The position numbers and the translations under genes were made by a program. Source: Lepus europaeus (taxonomy: Eukaryota; Chordata; Mammalia; Lagomorpha; Leporidae). From it: DNA of 64,000 bases. Location: positions 75,215,502 through 75,279,501 of the forward strand of contig NC_084831.1 in NCBI RefSeq assembly GCF_033115175.1. The letters are read 5' to 3'. Position 1 is the stretch's first letter; each line of letters starts with the position of its first letter. Below are positions 33,385 through 44,116 of the stretch, one piece after another. The notes beneath the pieces were generated by a model. The model was given only the letters and a program-made list of their open reading frames with translations, was not told the DNA's origin and made no database searches.

Positions 33385-34005
33385 ATGGTACCTTCAAGAG
33401 TTCTCCCCTGATCACTTTGCTGAAGCTACGCTTCTGCAGTCTACTTTCTCTCACATTACTTCATTTTCTTCCTTCATGACCATTTTCACAATTTATAATT
33501 ATCTTCCTTCTTTGTGAGTTTGTTTGTGGTGCTTCCTTTCTAGAAGTAAGCTCCATGAACAGAGGGTCCATCTTGTTTACCATTGTTTTTCCAATGCATA
33601 AATGACATCTGGCACATAAGGTAGTCAATATATTCTTTTTTTTTTTTCTTGACAGGCAGAGTTATACAGTGAGAGAGAGAGACAGAGAGAAAGGTCTTCC
33701 TTCCGTTGGTTCACCCCCCTAAATGGCCACCACAGACGGCGCGCTGCGCCAATCCGAAGCCAGGAACCATGTGCCTCCTCCTGGTCTCCCATGCAGGTAC
33801 AGGGCCCAAGCACCTGGGCCATCCTCCACTGCACTCCCTGTCCACAGCAGAGAGCTGGAATGGAAGAGGAGCAGCAGCTGGGACAGAATCTGGCGCCCCG
33901 GACTAGAACCTGAAGTGCGGGCGCTGCAGGTGGAGGATTAGCCTAGTGAGCCGCGGCGCCGGCCAGTCAATATAGTCTTGAATAAATGCGTGAATAAAGC
34001 AAATC
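33385..34005 (+). mobile_element. L2 LINE 3' end, split by a CSINE
   Basis: TTCTCCCCTGATCACTTTGC, TTCTAGAAGTAAGCTCCATG, GGTCCATCTTGTTTACC, TGGCACATAAGGTAGTC and, after the CSINE, TCTTGAATAAATGCGTGAAT are the L2 3' terminus in sense order. Confidence 0.82.
33633..33964 (-). mobile_element. young CSINE with 10-bp TSD
   Basis: AGTCAATATA at 33623-33632 and 33965-33974. Young subtype with GGGACAGAATCTGGCGCC and head GCGGCGCCGGCC. Confidence 0.95.
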
Positions 34006-35607
34006 TTGTCTGGGAAGTTTTTAAAAGTAGCCATCAGCTGTACAGAAAGGTGGAAAAGGTCATTGAGTAGGTGGGAAGGCTTGAACAACATCACAAAAAC
34101 CTGAGCCCGGATGGGGTATTTAGGTAGCAGCAACCAGCTTGTTATGTTCCTATTACACTTTAAAATGGCAGAGTAGCAGTGATGGAGAGTGGAAGAGACA
34201 AGTAGAAAGGTTGCAACAAAATGATAAATATAAGGAAATGCCTTTTTTGCCTTGTTAGTGATCCTGTTGACAATAGGTAGTCCCCTGAATACTGTGGAAA
34301 CCAGGTCATAAAAATCAAACATGAATTTAGCTATTATCATTTATGCCTAATTCTGAATAATTAGAGATTATTCTGTTTATTGAATTTTGTCTTGATTAAT
34401 TATGATGCTATACTACAAACTAGTGATCTAAATCTGTCATTAGAAATTTGATTTCTGTGGAAAAAAACATGGATTCTTGTTTAGTGTCTATCATATATTT
34501 TCTTGTGATCACTTCCTAGTAATTCAGTAGCCAAAGAATAAAGGGCTTTGTCATTACATGAAGACATCAATATTCATTAAAACAGTTGGACTGGTCTTTG
34601 TAGGTATGGTAATGGAAATCTGCAAACCTGTTTAACCAAGGATCAAACAACCTAATTAAATGTTAGTAATAATAATAACCTCATGGAGGGCATAAGAAAT
34701 GGTAGGAATATTGCACAAAAAGAAAGCAAGGGACATTCACTGAATAAACTAGTTTTTGTTTTTATTAATTGCTAGATTAGGGAAATGACATTTACTGAGG
34801 AAAATAACAGATCATTTAATAGAATTGCCAAAGGTCATTTGAACCTCCAGAGAACTGAAGAAAGGAGCCAAATGATCAAAACTAGTGTTGAGGGCCAGAA
34901 CTGTAATACTTGCTAACGTTTTTTGCTAATTTCATTTGTTATATGAGCTACTAAACAACATGAGAAAGCAAGGACTATAATGAGGGACAATATTGTATTT
35001 TCCATCACTGAGTGGTACTTCGCTCACCTGAGGTTGCTTCTATGTGGTCATACTAAAGTCTTGATGTGAATTACATTAGGATTAATTTCACTAGGAATAT
35101 GTAAGGGGACGATGTTTGTTGACTCCTTAAATTCAGTCAGTTGCCTAATATAATGTATCACTTTGTGTGAATATAACTTTACAAGTTGCATAATCACTAA
35201 ACAAAATAAAATCAGGAGCACAAGTAATATCTTTTCATCTTTCCAGCTTCTAATAAATTCTGTTTTTGAGGTATATGTTCAGCTCAGTTCTTAGCATTTG
35301 CTTGGAAACATTGCTGTTTAAAATTTGTGTGCTTGTCCTAAGTCATCCTTTACACTCTAAGCATTTAGTTGTTTTAAAATAACGGCTACAACTATCTTAG
35401 CTCTTGGAGTGTTTTCTCCTTCCTAAGTATGGTTGATACAACTAGACCTTCTCGATGTCTGCATGTCTTTCCATGTTACAGTAAAGATCAAGAAACTCCT
35501 CATGGCCATGTCTCCTTGAAAAACACTTGAAGACAAACTCTGTTGGGTAAAGATGGAGAATTTTTAACAGCTATTACTGGAAGAAAGAGAATGATTTTAT
35601 TTTTGGG
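34006..35607. other. 1.6-kb AT-rich interval
   Basis: No repeat recognised with confidence. The 145-codon minus-strand frame at 33903-34340 begins here and runs into a CSINE. Confidence 0.4.
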
Positions 35608-35826
35608 GTTAGAAAATAGGGCCCAAGGATCAAATCTGGTCTGGGGCATTTTTGCAAATAAAGTTTTATTGGATCAACAAACAAGTCCCATCATTTGTGA
35701 CTGTTCAATTATGATGATTTGCGTGATGTGAAGATAGAGTTAGTCATTGCTACAGAGACTTGTGGACTGTAAAGCTTAAAATATTTCCTATGTGGCCTTT
35801 ACTGAAAAAAATGTTCTGATCTCTAC
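35608..35826 (+). mobile_element. hAT-type non-autonomous element, short copy
   Basis: GCAAATAAAGTTTTATTGGA, TACAGAGACTTGTGGACTG, AAAGCTTAAAATATTTCC and TGGCCTTTACTGAAAAAAAT follow a common mammalian hAT MITE. The left inverted end is decayed. Confidence 0.7.
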
Positions 35827-37086
35827 TTGAGTGCAAGGTTTGTGTAAATATTTCCATATGACTATATTGAAAGCAGATTTTAATGGGTTGGGATTAATCA
35901 AAGGTCAAATAGTTAGAGAAACACTTGGTTAAACAAATGTAATTTTTTCCTTACTGCAAAATTTCTCAGAGTGATTAATATACTAATGCACATTTTGACC
36001 CTTTTAGATGGATATTGTATTAGCATTTCCAAAAATTATTTGACCATCTTTTCTTTGTGGACCATAGATGGGATTAGCCATCTGTGAAACATGCTTTAAG
36101 AAATGCTCAAATACACATTTCCTTCATGATTTTCTATTTCTATATTCCACTTCACTGCTTCAGAGGACTCTCAATTCCTTCTTTTTTTCATGGTGTAGAT
36201 ATTGTGAGGGTTATTGAACTTAATATAGCATGCACCTTGCTCCTACTATTTCAACATGATCCCAGTATGGATTATTTTGATGTCTGACCTTATTTTTAAG
36301 GGAATCTCTTTTTAATCCATTCTTTTGAACCATTAAAGCTTAACTTGAACATAGGATATATTGAACAGTTACATAACTGCATGTTTTTTCTCCCACCACT
36401 GCAGTTAGAGAATATATGCTGCATAAATTAACCACTCTGAAAAAATTGAATGCGCAGTTTAGCCTCTCTTCACAGTGGACAGTCTAGCAACTAATGTTTT
36501 CTTATTTGAGAAAAGTTATTTACAAATAAGAAATGCACATGAACAATATAGTATATACAAAGTATGACTTTCCCCCTTACATATAAGAGTTAGATCAATA
36601 CAAAGTGGTGATTGAAGATTGCTTTTATGTATTTCAATTAAGGTGATAAAAATTGGGAGCTTGTGTTTGTTTCCGTTTTCTTCGGTCATGTAAAGTTTGG
36701 TGTCACAAAGCAGAGATGCAGTTTAAATGGAGAGTTTGCTTGAGCTCTAAGTAGAGAAGAGAGGATGATTGCGAAGTGTAAAGAAGAGTAGTAGGTGGGG
36801 AATACATGGAAAATACAGTTCCATAGAATTTTATTTCTAATATTGCCATACTCTTTGGTCAATGAACATTTAAAACTCACCATCTTTGGGTAATTCTTAT
36901 AGGAGGATATAGAAAATGTTTTTGAGAGTATTTAGCAACATCCCCCTAAAAGGTAGGGACTACCATGCTATTAAAATCACATTTAGAGTTAGGCTCAGAG
37001 TGCTAAGTGTAAACTGTCTCCCAGGTATCTTTTGGCAGGTGTCGACTTCTCTGTATGGAGCCCTTCTCCATGTGGTCTTGGCATGG
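35827..37086. other. 1.3-kb AT-rich interval
   Basis: No secure repeat. 35940-36110 has phrases faintly like a hAT-Charlie end (GAAACATGCTTTAAGAAATGC). Confidence 0.35.
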
Positions 37087-37551
37087 TGTATCAGTTTCCT
37101 ACTGCTGTTATAACAAAGTGCCACAAAACAGTAGCTTCACACAATAGGCTCTTATTAGTTTACAGGTCTGAAAGTCAAAAGTCTGAAAGGTATTTCACTG
37201 AACTAAAATCACAATTTCTTCAGAATTATGCTCCTTCCGTGGGCTCTAGGAGAAAATCATTCTTGAGCCTCTTGCAGCTTCTAGAGGCTGCTCCAATTCC
37301 TTGGTTTGTTGCTCCCTCCTTCATCTTCAAGTCAAGCTCTCTGACTCTGCTACTATCACCTCCCCTTCTCTGACTCTCGCCCTCCTGCCTTCCTCTGGGA
37401 GAACACTTGTGATTACACTGGGCTCACCTAGTAATTCAGGATACTCTCTCTCCAAAGTCTCCACAAAGTCCTGTGTTGCCATATAAGATGGTATGTAAAC
37501 AAGTTATGGTGGGTAGGATGTGTACGTCTTTGGGGGGCATTAATCACGGCA
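37087..37551 (-). mobile_element. MLT1-type (ERVL-MaLR) solo LTR
   Basis: TGTATCAGTTTCCTACTGC at the left, GCAGCTTCTAGAGGCTGC, TTGTGATTACACTGGGC, and GTACGTCTTTGGGGGGCATTA near the right are the reversed MLT1 LTR. It is nearly full length with both ends present and no internal region beside it. Confidence 0.85.
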
Positions 37552-37567
37552 AATTGGAATATTTTCT

Positions 37568-37876
37568 TTCTATGATTTATGATTTATTGATTTATTTGAG
37601 AGATAGAGTGAGGAAAAGAGGGAGAGACAAAAAATGGATCTTCCATCCACTGGTCCACCCACCTAAATTCCCACAAGAGCCAGGGCTGGGTCAAGCTGAA
37701 GACAGGATCCTGGAACTCCATCTGAGTCACCCATGTGGGTAGTAGGGGGCCAAGCATCGAATCATCCGCTGCTGATTTTCCAAGCGGAACAGCTGGGACT
37801 CACACTGCTGCCCTGACAGGAGACGCCCACATTGCAAGCGTGGCTTAACCAGCTGTACCACGATGTTGGCCCCTGT
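37568..37876 (-). mobile_element. old CSINE
   Basis: AATATTTTCT (37558-37567) and AATGTTTTCT (37877-37886) form a one-mismatch TSD. It inserted just beyond the MLT1 LTR. Head end CCACGATGTTGGCCCC. Confidence 0.88.
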
Positions 37877-38437
37877 AATGTTTTCTGCATCTTAGCACTC
37901 ACCTACCCCTACCATCATTTTTCATTCCCTCACATGTTCCCTATCATACCAATTTATACATGTGTCCCCCTAAAAGGCTCTACTAACTAAATTCTATGTT
38001 AACTTTTACAGGAGAACATACTGTGTACTATTACTCGTGCCTGTTGTCATCCATTTCTGCTATTAGAGTGTATTTCTTTACTGTCACGTCTATGACACCT
38101 AATACAATGATGAGAAGATACTAAATTACTACTTGTGGGTGTCTTGAAGAGTTTCTCATATATCATAATTAAGGAATTCACTGACGTTTCGATCTAGGCA
38201 GTGGTTGTTAAATTCACTAAAACTGCTCTTGGCGTGTTGGGTCATCTTCTGCTTGACCAATTGCTGGGTGCTTCCAGCCTGATTTACTTGCCTTCGGTGA
38301 AATATTGAAGTCTTCCAAGAAATTATTTTTTTTCTTTATTTCTTTTTGTATCTCCATATCAGTCTTATTAGTCTTTTTCCAGAAGAACAGTTTCCTTGCT
38401 TACACTTTGAGTGTAACTTTCCTATACAGTTCTGCAA
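37877..38437. other. unique or very old sequence
   Basis: Some L2-like phrasing at 37890-38140 (CATCTTAGCACTCACC) but not enough to call. Confidence 0.35.
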
Positions 38438-38473
38438 TGAGGAGGTAGACACTGTTAGAGAATGGAGCTGAGG

Positions 38474-38705
38474 TTTGACAGCCCGAGTGGACCCATACAG
38501 TAGCATGGGTCTGCATCTGATAGACCCGGCCAACCCACAGTTTGACAGTGGCAGCTAATCCACTATGTGACAGCCTCAGACTACCTGATTTGACAGCTCT
38601 GGTTGACCAGTACAGCAGCCGGGGCTGCCATCTGAGAGTTCTAGCCAACCAGAGCTACAGGCCACCCAAAGTGATAGCAGCTGCGACCAGCCCTTGCATG
38701 ATAGC
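38474..38705 (+). repeat. diverged 115-bp tandem repeat inside the LTR
   Basis: Units start TTTGACAGC at 38474 and 38589. Both continue with (C)CA(A)TACAG(T/C)AGC and (A/C)TCTGA(T/G)AG, then GCCAACC. 115 is not a multiple of 3 and the similarity appears in different frames, so it is not coding. Confidence 0.8.
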
Positions 38706-39080
38706 CTAGCCTAGCCTTCTTGGCAGCTGGACCTGTACAACCCCATACTCACTTCCTGTGTGCCCCAACCCACCTTTCATACACCACCAAAGCCCTGCCC
38801 CACTTTCCCTGCAGCAGAAACCACAAGTTCCATAATGTTGTAAACGGAGAACCAGTGCCAGCTGGAAATATCTAATATGGCTGCAGGATGTGTGCCCACA
38901 ACGACCTTTAGGTCATTTTAATGTCACTATAATAAAATTGCCATGGCTGGCCCTCCCATTCCCATCACGCACCTGATGCCATGGAGCTGAGTGGTATTCA
39001 AGCCCTGCCCAGGATTCTTTCCCCTTTTGAATATTCAATTAAGCCCTGTCCTTGGCACCAACTCCTATGCTTCCTGATGA

Positions 39081-39087
39081 TATAAAG
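39081..39087 (+). promoter_or_regulatory. TATA box of the LTR
   Basis: TATAAAG is centred in the U3-R region of the plus-strand LTR. The minus-strand copy has lost the motif at the same place. Whether it is active is unknown. Confidence 0.5.
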
Positions 39088-39304
39088 GGACAGCTTGAGC
39101 TTTGTGGATAGGGTTTTGTTTAATTTTGTTTTGTTTTTGGGTCCTTTTTGTTTTGGCTTCTTGTTTATTCTCCTTCTCTCTCAGGTTTGCCCGCACTTCT
39201 CTGTTTCTTTAGATAAATCCTGCTTTCTTGCACACCTTGTTACCTCCACTTTGAATTCTTTCATGTGTGGAGGGAAAAACCTGGAATAAGTCCCAAAGTC
39301 CACA

Positions 39305-39889
39305 TAGCTCTGTCTTCAAATCTTGTGTTTTCTCAGTTTTCACAATCCTTGTATTATTTACTAAAACTCACAATGTTAACACCTTTCTTTTGACATCTTT
39401 ACAACCTGTTCATATTAAATCTACCATGAGCCATATGCTCAACTGTCTCTTGACCAGCTCTTTTCTTGAATGCAACAGAACCCCGAACTCCTAACAACTT
39501 GTGCTCCTTAGTCATTGTCTTTGCCTTCAAATCTGTGGATTGTCCTCCATTTGCTGATCTGGATTAGTGAAGTCAGGATCCATTCTCTTCCCAGCTTGCT
39601 GCCACAGTTCATGTTGACAGCTGTTCTTCCTTTCTGGATATGACTACTGTCATGGTGACTCCAGCCCCTAGAACCCATCCGTTCCTAGCTCCGGAGTGAC
39701 ATTCCAATACACAGATTCGCTCTTTCTATAATGCAGAGCCCTTCTATGACCTTCTGCTACTATGGACAAAGTCTGTCATTGCCACCTTTCTGTAAGTCCT
39801 TTGTGATCAAAGAATGGATAGTAGTTCCAAGAGTTGTGCAGGGCAATCTGTGCTGCTGTTGGCCCTGGCCCTGCCTTAAACTTTGAAGC
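39305..39889. other. unique sequence
   Basis: No repeat recognised and no retroviral internal sequence follows the LTR. Confidence 0.4.
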
Positions 39890-40110
39890 ACTGGAAAGAG
39901 ATTGCCTGAGTTTAAAATCTGGCTCCTTGCTTACTAGCTGTTTGACTTTTACTTTACTTATTTTATTTTCATCTTCCTTAATTTCTTTGTCAATAAAATG
40001 GAGATAATACCCCTTCCCCCATAGTTTTAGTAAAGACTACATCTTGTATTTTGTAAAGAGTGCATAGCATAGCATAATTGCTCAGCAAATGTTATATACT
40101 ATTAATATTG
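39890..40110 (+). mobile_element. MIR element
   Basis: CCTGAGTTTAAAATCTGGCTCC, ACTAGCTGTTTGACTTT, TTTGTCAATAAAATGGAG and GCATAATTGCTCAGCAAATG give the MIR order from head to 3' end. Confidence 0.8.
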
Positions 40111-40291
40111 TTATATTTATTCTCTCATTAAGCTTTATATACCCTATTATAGCATCTATCCTATTTTTATATGTGGTGAGCACCTGGAGGAAAATACAGG
40201 CTGATGGTACAGATCATATTTTGGGTATTAGAAAGATCTTGATTCACAACTTTACCTGACATTTAATACTTCATGCTTGAAATAGGCAGAG

Positions 40292-40611
40292 GGGCTGGGG
40301 TTGTGGCCTACCCAGTTAAGCTGCCGTCTACAATCCTGGCATCCCATATGGGTGCTGGTTTGAGTCCTCGCTGCTCCACTTCTGATACAGCTCATTGCTG
40401 AGGTCCCTGGGAAGGCAGCAAAAGATGGCCCGAGTATTTGGGCCCCTGCCACCCATGTGAGAGACCCAGGTGAAGCTCCTGACTCCTGGCTTTGGCCCGG
40501 GCCAGCCCTGGCCTTTGTTGCCATTTAGGGAGTGAACAAGCAGATGGAAGATCTCTCTCTCTCTCTCTGTCTCTCTCTCTCTCTCTGTAATTCTTTCATA
40601 TAAATAAATGA
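40292..40611 (+). mobile_element. CSINE
   Basis: Head GAGGGGCTGGGGTTGTGG, core GACTCCTGGCTTTGGCCC, (CT)n at about 40549-40587, tail ATATAAATAAATGATG. No clear TSD. Confidence 0.9.
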
Positions 40612-40729
40612 TGAAGCCCCAGGCACCTGGCTTTGGCTTGGTCAGCCCGGGCCATTGCAGTCAGCTGGGAATAAGCCAATGGGTAGAAGTGCTCCCTCTC
40701 TCTATGTCTCTGTAACTCTGACTCTCAAA
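40612..40729 (+). mobile_element. CSINE fragment (3' portion)
   Basis: CACCTGGCTTTGGCTTGG, GTCAGCTGGGAATAAGCC and CTGTAACTCTGACTCTCAAA are a second 3' half in the same direction. It lacks head and B box, and its tail runs into an alternating TG/TA tract. Confidence 0.75.
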
Positions 40730-40869
40730 TGTGTGTGTGTGTATATATATATGTGTGTGTATATATATATGTGTGTGTGTGTATACACATATACACACAT
40801 ATGTGTATATGTGTATATATATGTGTATACACACATATATATACACATATGTACACATATATGTGCATA
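40730..40869. repeat. 140-bp alternating purine-pyrimidine tract
   Basis: (TG)n, (TA)n and (CA)n blocks follow each other without a break in strict alternation. It contains a perfect hairpin with 20-bp arms and a 4-base spacer (40807-40850). Open frames on both strands here are low-complexity artefacts. Confidence 0.95.
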
Positions 40870-40892
40870 TTTGTTTATTTAAATATATATTT

Positions 40893-41146
40893 ATATATGG
40901 GATTCCTGTGTCCCACAGTGGAATGCCAGAGTTCAATTCCTGGCTCTGCACCTGATTCTAGTTTTCTGCTAATGTGTACTTTGGAAGGCAGCAGTGATGG
41001 GTCAATTAGTTGATTACCTACCACTCATAGGAGACCTGGATTGAGTTTCAGGCTTCTGGCCTTGCCTCAGCCCCAGCTGTTGCAGGCATTTGAGGAGTGA
41101 ACTGTTGGACAAGTCCTCTTTCTCTGTTTCTGCCTCTCAAACAAAA
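40893..41146 (+). mobile_element. old CSINE
   Basis: GTGGAATGCCAGAGTTCAATTCC (B box), ACCTGGATTGAGTTTCAGGC, tail CTGCCTCTCAAACAAAAAG. The head is truncated by the alternating tract. Confidence 0.8.
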
Positions 41147-41447
41147 AGTATTAATCTGTGGATTTTATGTGATCTAATACTTAACTATTCTGAAACTGAA
41201 TTAAAATGACTTCAAGATCTTAAAGTAATCATGTAATTTAGGCTATCAAATTTCAGTTTACTTTCTACCTTTGACTTTCTAAAAATTTATAATTTCCTTA
41301 ACTTTACAATATCATTAGAACATTTTGATTGAAAATTGAGTTTTAAATTTATAACTATGTTGAAAATTGTAGTTTTATTCAATTTTTGAATTAGACTAAT
41401 AGTTAATGGGAATTATCTGCATGAGTTATCAATTAATGTCTGTTTCA
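41147..41447. other. unique AT-rich sequence
   Basis: No repeat recognised. Confidence 0.4.
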
Positions 41448-41552
41448 TAAACTGGAGTCTAATTCCAAGAGGGCAGAGATTTCAAGAATTCGTATTGTAT
41501 GTTTAGTACATGGTAGAGGCTCATGAATAATCATTTGTTGAATGAATCAATT
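41448..41552 (+). mobile_element. L2 3' terminus
   Basis: GTCTAATTCCAAGAGGGCAG, TAGTACATGGTAGAGGCTC and TCATTTGTTGAATGAATC are the last about 100 bases of L2. Confidence 0.75.
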
Positions 41553-41660
41553 TTATTTCTTGGAACCATTTTATTTGATGTAACTAAAGTATTTATCTCA
41601 AATATGTTCTACATGAGTAAGTGTATCTATATATTGCTTTGATCTGGTAATTATTCTCAA

Positions 41661-41972
41661 TCAAGTTGTCTGAAAACTATGGTCTGCAGACATATGGCCT
41701 GTCTTTGTAAGGTCTGAGAGATAAAACTGAGTTTGTTGTTTTTAAATGTTTGAAGGAAATCAAAAGAAAAGTAAAAATTGTAGACAATTAACATTTCAAT
41801 GCCAATAATAGTTTTATTAGAATACAACTGAGTTCATTCATCTCCGTGTTATCTGTAGCTGATTTTGCCCTAAATGGCAGACTTGCATAGTTGAAATAAC
41901 ATCTGTATGGACTACAAAGCCTACAGTATTGACTATCTGTCCTTTTACAGGAAGTTTGCCAACACCTGTTCT
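41661..41972 (+). mobile_element. hAT-type non-autonomous element, long copy
   Basis: CTATGGTCTGCAGACATATG near the left and AGGAAGTTTGCCAACACCTG at the right are degenerate inverted ends. AATAGTTTTATTAGAATAC, GGACTACAAAGCCTACAG and CTATCTGTCCTTTTAC match the short copy at 35608-35826. Here the internal T/A-rich segment absent from the short copy is retained. Confidence 0.78.
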
Positions 41973-42757
41973 TAATAAAACAAATAAAGAGGAGACAGTA
42001 TGTAGTTCCACTTGCTTTTGCTTTTGAAAGAATCAAGATAAATGGCCATATGCATATTTTAGTCCCCTATTTAACTATAAATTATATTTAGATAATTTAT
42101 TATCAGTGACATTTCTAAGGTTCTAAGCTATACAATTTTTTAAACAAAATCTCTCTACCAGAAAATGAACTAGTATTAGATAAATATATATGTTTAATGT
42201 CAAATTAAAGAATTCTTATTTTAAAACTTTGTGCTTGAAAACTTATTTTCATTTATGTAGCCTTAAAATGATTCATGTATGTGTATTGCTTTGGGTTTTT
42301 TTTATGACAAGGCTCATAAAATCCAAATTATGAATTCAGAAATATTTCTTTCTTCTTGTATGTAACTTTTTTTTACCCCATCTCTAAATTTTAGGTCAGT
42401 AGCAGCCACAACTTTGAAAAAGAAAGATTCTGGGTAATAATAATCATAATGATAATAGTAACAATAACCACTTACATTTCATAGTGTATATATATATATA
42501 TTTAAAAGCCTTTATATAAATCCTGGAAACCTACTGAGCTTATTTTAAAACGTTATATATTTCACTCTTGCAATTGATTTGTAGGCAATTATAAGAGATG
42601 TGAAGATATTTATAACCATAATTTATATTCTAGTCTATTAATTTCTTCCCTAATATCAAGAATTATTGACATGAATAGATAAATAGAAGATGGAGGCAGT
42701 TCCTTAATACTAGTTGCTGAAAACAACATCATAGACAATTGAAATTAGAGAGAACCT
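41973..42757. other. unique AT-rich sequence
   Basis: A possible decayed MIR at about 42435-42520 (CCACTTACATTTCATAGTG) and a short (TA)n at 42487-42500. Otherwise nothing. Confidence 0.4.
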
Positions 42758-42990
42758 GATTTTTTAATATTTTCCTTTGTTTATCTGAGAGGCAGATGCA
42801 CATACAGAGCTCCCATCTGCTGGTTTGCACCCCAAATGCCTGCATCCACTGGAGCTGGGCTTAAGCCAAAGCCTGGAGCTAGAAACTCAATCTAGATTTC
42901 CCATGTAGGTGATAGAAACTCAAGTAATTGGTTAGCGGGAAACTGGAATGAGGAGCTGGAACTGACATGGAATGTGGGTACCTCGAGCAA
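42758..42990 (-). mobile_element. old CSINE, 5'-truncated
   Basis: Antisense TTATCTGAGAGGCAGATGC, CCATCTGCTGGTTTGCACC, GCTGGAACTGACATGG. The GA tract has nearly vanished and the head is missing. Confidence 0.75.
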
Positions 42991-43009
42991 AAAAATCCTT
43001 CTTTTTTGT

Positions 43010-44116
43010 TTTTGTAAGAGAAGAAAGAAGGATATATTGTCATATAGGTGTATAATTCAGTGAAGGAAATATACCAAGTAAAATGACATTCACACAATTC
43101 CTATACTATATATATAAATTCCATTTATAAGCAAAAACATGATATTTGTCTTTCTTTGGCTTATTTCACTTAGCATAATGTTCTTTAGTTCCATCCATTT
43201 TGTTGCAAATGTCAGGATTTCTTTCTTTGTAATGGCTAAGTAATATTCCACACACACACACACACCCCATATTTTCTTTATTCAGTCATCAGCGGATGGA
43301 CATCTAGGTTGGTTCCATATCTTTGCTATTGTGAGATGGGCTGCTGTAAACATGGAGGTGCAGGTGTCTCTTTCATATGCTGACTTCACTTCCTTTGGAT
43401 ACATTCCCAGGAGTGGGGTAGCTGGGTCATATGGTAGATCCATTTTTAGTTTTTTTGAGGAATCCCCATAGAATTTTCCATAATGGTTGTACTAATTTGC
43501 ATTTCTACTAACTTGGTATTAGGGTACAACCTTGCCAGCATTTGTTATTTTTGATTTTTGGATCACAGCCATTCTAACTGATGTTAGATGATAGCTGATT
43601 GTGGTTTTCATTTGCATTTCCCTGATGGCTTGTCATACTGAGTATTTTTTCATATGTCTGTTGGCCATTTGTATTTTTTCCTTTGAAAAATGTCTATTTG
43701 TATACAATGACCATTTCTTAACTGGACTATTTATTTTGTTGTTGAAGTTTTTGAGTTCCTTATGTATTCTGGACATTAATCCTTTATCAGATGCATGGTT
43801 TGAAAATATTTTTTCTCATTCTGTCAGCTATCTCTTCACTTTTTAAATTGTTTCCTTTGCTGTGTAGAAATTTCTTAGCTTGTTTTAATTCTGTTTGTCT
43901 AGTTTCACTTTTATTGCTCAGGTTTTCGGGGTCTTCCCCAAAAAGTCTTTGCTTGGACCAATATCTTGCAGTATTTTCCCCTGCATTTTCCTCTAGTAGC
44001 TTGATATTTTCAGGTCTTAAGATTAGATCCTTGGTCCATTTGGAATTGATTTTTGTATAGGGTATAAGGTAGGAGTTTTGTTTCAAACATCTACATATGG
44101 AAACCCAATTTTCCCA
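43010..44116 (-). mobile_element. 5'-truncated L1: 3' UTR and ORF2 C-terminus
   Basis: The plus strand shows the familiar reversed L1 3' sequence (TAATATTCCAC, GGGTAGCTGGGTCATATGG, TTTGCATTTCCCTGATGGC, TTTCCTTTGCTGTGTAGAA). On the minus strand a frame near 44060-43930 reads KINSKWTKDLILRPENIKL, matching the L1 reverse-transcriptase protein C-terminal end. Frameshifts and stops break it up. A (CA)n run at 43250-43266 sits in the UTR part. It is older than the lagomorph-specific L1s. The left border is uncertain. Confidence 0.88.

Larger units (their letters stand above)
38438..39304 (+). mobile_element. endogenous retrovirus-like LTR with TATA box
   Basis: It matches the minus-strand LTR at 21374-22205 throughout and is about 867 bp. 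U3 includes a 115-bp tandem repeat (38474-38705), ATAATAAAATTGCC, and GAATATTCAATTAAGCC. TATAAAG lies at 39081-39087. The R-U5 part is T-rich, then CTTTGAATTCTTTC, ending near TCCACA (39299-39304). No viral coding sequence adjoins either side, so it is probably a solo LTR. Outer borders are inferred from the match with the other copy. Confidence 0.75.

Noticed and set aside
33903..34340. 145-codon minus-strand open frame
   Set aside because: Its C-terminal part is translated CSINE head sequence and the rest shows no known motif.
38336..38648. Two minus-strand frames with similar N-termini, a possible gene duplication
   Set aside because: The similarity comes from the 115-bp LTR tandem repeat, and the two frames are offset by a non-multiple of three.
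40655..41013. Overlapping frames on both strands rich in Cys, Val, Tyr and Ile
   Set aside because: They are translations of the alternating TG/TA tract and occur in several frames at once.
43601..44060. Hydrophobic plus-strand frames that look like membrane proteins
   Set aside because: They are antisense to an L1 3' region. The T-rich strand of L1 always yields Phe/Leu-rich frames.
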